DNA of 64,000 bases from NCBI GenBank assembly GCA_050084985.1, contig JBITNC010000002.1, positions 20,584,001 to 20,648,000 of the forward strand, given 5' to 3'. This document shows, piece after piece, positions 61,021 through 64,000 of the stretch; positions within the stretch are counted from its first letter, which is position 1; each line of letters starts with the position of its first letter. Source of the DNA: Nageia nagi. Its lineage: Eukaryota; Pinophyta. The notes under the pieces were generated by a model, which did no database searches, was not told the DNA's origin, and saw only the letters and a list, made by a program, of their open reading frames with translations. Both the position numbers and the translations under genes were made by a program.

Positions 61021-61780
61021 ATGCATTTAAGAAAAAAAAATAACTATATTAAAATTGCACTAACATTAATATATCTTTAACACTAACATCATATTAACTA
61101 TATTAACATAACATTAACATCTAGTTATCTAAATTAGCATGCCATTAACATCAAATGAACAATAACATCACATTAACTATAATAACACAACATTAACATT
61201 GCATTAACTATATTAGCATGGCATTAACATTGCATTAACTCTAGTAACATAACATTAACATCACATAATCCATATGACCATGGCATCAATATAACATTAA
61301 CAATAACATAACATTAAAATAATATTAACATCGAATTGCATCTCTTAAAAATAGATATATAGCAATACCATAATGTTATTTTGGAAGTGGTCATTACAAC
61401 TTTGCCTATATCATTGACAATCTAACCCTTGTCTAATTAATGCAAGATCCAAGCTTGATAATGTTAACATTAAAATTAACTTATAGCATTGACATTACCA
61501 TAGCATTATCATTGATATAGCATTAGCATACCATTACCATTAATGTTGACATTAACAATCTAACATTGACATATAGCATTCACATTGATGTAATATTAAG
61601 TGTCACATAACATTAACATTGACATGATGTAACATATTTGAAACTCATAACATCAAATTCTAATCCAAAAACCATGACTTGACTCATAATGTTAACATTA
61701 TCAATGTACATATTAACATAAGTACATTAACATTAACAAAACATTAATGATATCATAATATTAAAATTACATTTTATTAA
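61020..61780. repeat. ACATTA/ATTAAC-rich degenerate array
   Basis: Dozens of imperfect 'cattaacat' units, several of the form aacattaacatcacattaac. Non-coding. Confidence 0.75.
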
Positions 61781-62330
61781 TTTAATAGTATTTATAATTT
61801 AATTTTTTTACGAATCAATCTAAAATTTAAAAGTAAATATTTTTAAAATTATTTAATATTTTAAATTTATTTAATGTTAATTTTTTAGTTTTTTATTTTA
61901 ATGAGGATGAAATGATACATTGCTTAACACATTAATGTGTCAAGTAGACCATGCAATTATAAAAACAAAAGGGGCATACCCCACATGCCCACTAATCATT
62001 TTCTAAGTCAAATATCATAGGGATAGGGAAGAGAGTGTTTTTACATGGAATAGGGGAGCATAAGGGTCAAATTTGGACAAAATCTAACTATTTTCCATCA
62101 GATCCAAGGTCAGATTCGTCACATCCATAGCCAAATTCAAAGGTAAGTATACTAAATCTGAATTTTTACTTTCTAAAGCATACATTTAAATTTTTTTAAT
62201 AGAGATGGAATATTTTTGCATGCATGTGATATTTTTAATATGAAGATTGAAAAAATACATAAAAAAATCTCAAAAAATTGAACAAAAAAAACCCTAAATC
62301 TTTGTAACATGAAAATCCTAGAATCTAGAT
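61781..62330. other. AT-rich interval, no gene seen
   Basis: No coding similarity or regular repeat. Confidence 0.45.
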
Positions 62331-63690
62331 AAAAAGTTAGGGTTTACAAAATTAAACCTAGGGTTTGGAGAAAAACTAAATCTTACAAAATTAATTTTAG
62401 GAAAAATGAAATCTTACAAAATTAATTTTAGATTTGAGATAACAATTCCAAAATTTGAAAATTAGGGATTTAATTTTGTTAAATTCATAAAAAAATACAA
62501 AAACATACCAAGAAATCCCATAGCTCCTCCTTTTTCTTTTTTTTTTTATTAAATGAAAATGACTATATGATCTCCAATTTGTGAAAAAATAGGATCAATT
62601 TTTGTAGAAAGTAGGGTAAAGTATTGAAAAAATTTAGGGTTGAATTTTGTAAAAAAATTAATGTTAATTTTAATTTAAAATGCAGGGTAAATTTTTTTAT
62701 TAAAATTTAACGTTAATTTTGACTTAAAATTTAATGTTAATTTTTGTAAAAAATTAGGTTATTTTTTGTAAAACATTAGGGTCATTTTTTGTAAAAACTT
62801 TAGGTATAATTTTTGTAAAAAAATTAGGGTTAATTTTTGTAAAAAACTAAGGTTAATTTTTGTAAACAAATTAGGTTTAATTTTTATAGAAATAAAGGAT
62901 TAATTTTTGTAAAAATTTAGGGTTAAATTTTAAGTGTTAGGTGTTTGGTTTACGATTAAATTTTATTAAAATTTAGGGTTAATTTTGACTTAAAAATATA
63001 ATGTTAATTTTTGGAAAAAATTTGGTTATTTTATTATTAAAAATTAGGGTTATTTTTTGTAAAAAAAATTAGAGTTGATTTTTGTAAAAAATTAGGGTCA
63101 ATTTTTATAAAAAAACTAAGGTTTATTTTAACTTAAAATTCAGGGTTAATTTTTGTAAAAAATTAGGATTAACTTTTTTAAAAATTTAAGGTACAATTTA
63201 GGGTTAATTTTCATAAAAAATTAGGGTTAATTTTTATAGAAATTAAGAATTAATTTTTGTAAAAAATATTGGTTAATTTTTGTAAAAACATTAGGGATAA
63301 TTAGGGTAAAAAAATATGATTAATTTTTGTAAAACTTTAGGGCTAAATTTTAGGTGTTAGGTGTTTGTGTTACAATTAAATTTTATTAAAATTTAGGGTT
63401 AATTTTGATTATAAATTTAATGTTAATTTTTGTAAAATTTTAGGGTTAATTTTGATTTTAAAATTTAGGGTTAATTTTTGTAAAAAAATAGGATTTGTTT
63501 TGTAAAAAACCAAGGTTAATTTTAACTTAAAATTTAGGGATAAATTTTGTAACAAATTATGATTAATTTTTGTAAAAATTTAGGGTTAAATTTTAGGTGT
63601 TAGGTGTTTGGTTTACGGTTTCAAATTTTGGGTAAATTTTTGTAAAAAACTTATGGTAATTTTTTGTAAAAGACTTAGGGATAAATTTAG
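62331..63690. repeat. Degenerate ~22-bp array (ttagggttaatttttgtaaaaa type)
   Basis: Head-to-tail degenerate units containing ttagggttaa, tttttgta and an A run. A longer piece (taaattttaggtgttaggtgtttg) recurs near 62930, 63350 and 63590, indicating a higher-order repeat of roughly 240-420 bp. Confidence 0.82.
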
Positions 63691-64000
63691 GTTTAACACT
63701 AACATCATGTTGTATAAAGGTTTAGGTTAGGGTTAGGGGTTGCAGTATAAATGTTTAGGTTAGGGTATAAAGATTTAGAATGGGTTTGGGTTAGGGTTTA
63801 AGGGTTTACATTAGGGTTTAAGAGTTAGGCATTTGGGTTTGTGTTTAACTTTAGGGTTTTATGGGTTTGGATTTTAGTTAGAAATCAGGGTTTAAGGGTT
63901 ATGGTTAGGAATTGAGGGTAAGTGTTAGGATTTAAAGAATATCGTTAGGATTTATTAAGGATTATGATTAGGATTTTAAGCATTATGGGTTAGGTTAGGG
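63690..64000. repeat. Telomere-like gggttagggtttaggtt array, continues past the window
   Basis: Mixed TTAGGG/TTTAGGG variants with frequent substitutions up to the window edge. Confidence 0.8.

Noticed and set aside
62331-64000. True chromosome-end telomere
   Set aside because: Repeats are degenerate, mixed and interrupted by A/T runs; a functional telomere would be a near-perfect short repeat.

Overview
The window looks like nuclear DNA of a land plant with a large, repeat-rich genome. The reasons are Ty1/copia and Ty3/gypsy LTR retrotransposons nested in one another, a plant LAMMER (AFC-type) protein kinase with plant-style GT-AG introns, PPR-gene debris, telo-boxes, and TTTAGGG/TTAGGG-like degenerate arrays. 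The old, diverged, rarely removed LTR elements would suit a gymnosperm, but that is inference. Nothing prokaryotic, organellar or CRISPR-like was seen.

Layout. 1-0.6 kb: AT-rich DNA with a PPR relic. 1.0-12.4 kb: a decayed Ty3/gypsy pol (minus) split by a nearly full-length Ty1/copia element, E1 (1793-11146, minus). E1 has 499-bp LTRs about 2% diverged, a PBS, a PPT, a 4/5-matching target duplication and a single-frame gag-pol carrying ten stop codons. Its 5' leader holds a GC-rich insert with a fragment of a class IV histone deacetylase and a tRNA-Leu(CAA)-like half. 13.9-16.8 kb: the only apparently intact host gene, a 12-exon AFC/LAMMER kinase on the minus strand (439 aa), with telo-boxes in its 5' leader. 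18.4-29.9 kb: a composite copia element (plus) arranged LTR-gag-pro-LTR-gag-pol-LTR. 31.4-31.7 kb: a perfect 44-bp palindrome and a second PPR relic. 31.7-37.6 kb: copia element E3 (minus) without its 5' LTR, joined head to head to the 3' half of another copy, E4 (plus, from 37.6 kb). E4 is split by a ~19-kb Ty3/gypsy Tat/Ogre-like element, E5 (39.7-59.0 kb, minus), and resumes at 59.0 kb. E5 has two RNase H domains, an oppositely oriented plant-mobile-domain gene, a small TRIM-like LTR pair, microsatellites, and a solo copia LTR inside its own 5' LTR. 59.3-64 kb: degenerate telomere-like and ATTAAC-rich repeats.

How it fits together. All copia copies (E1, E2a, E2b, E3, E4, solo LTR) belong to one family, judging by gag, LTR and 3'-UTR similarity. 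They differ in leader length, in 3'-UTR minisatellites and in age. The order of insertion can be partly read: the gypsy remnant precedes E1; E4 precedes E5, which precedes the solo LTR. No retroelement here looks autonomous now. The AFC kinase is the one gene likely to serve the host; its family phosphorylates SR splicing factors in the nucleus. All coordinates and comparisons were made by eye, without alignment software.
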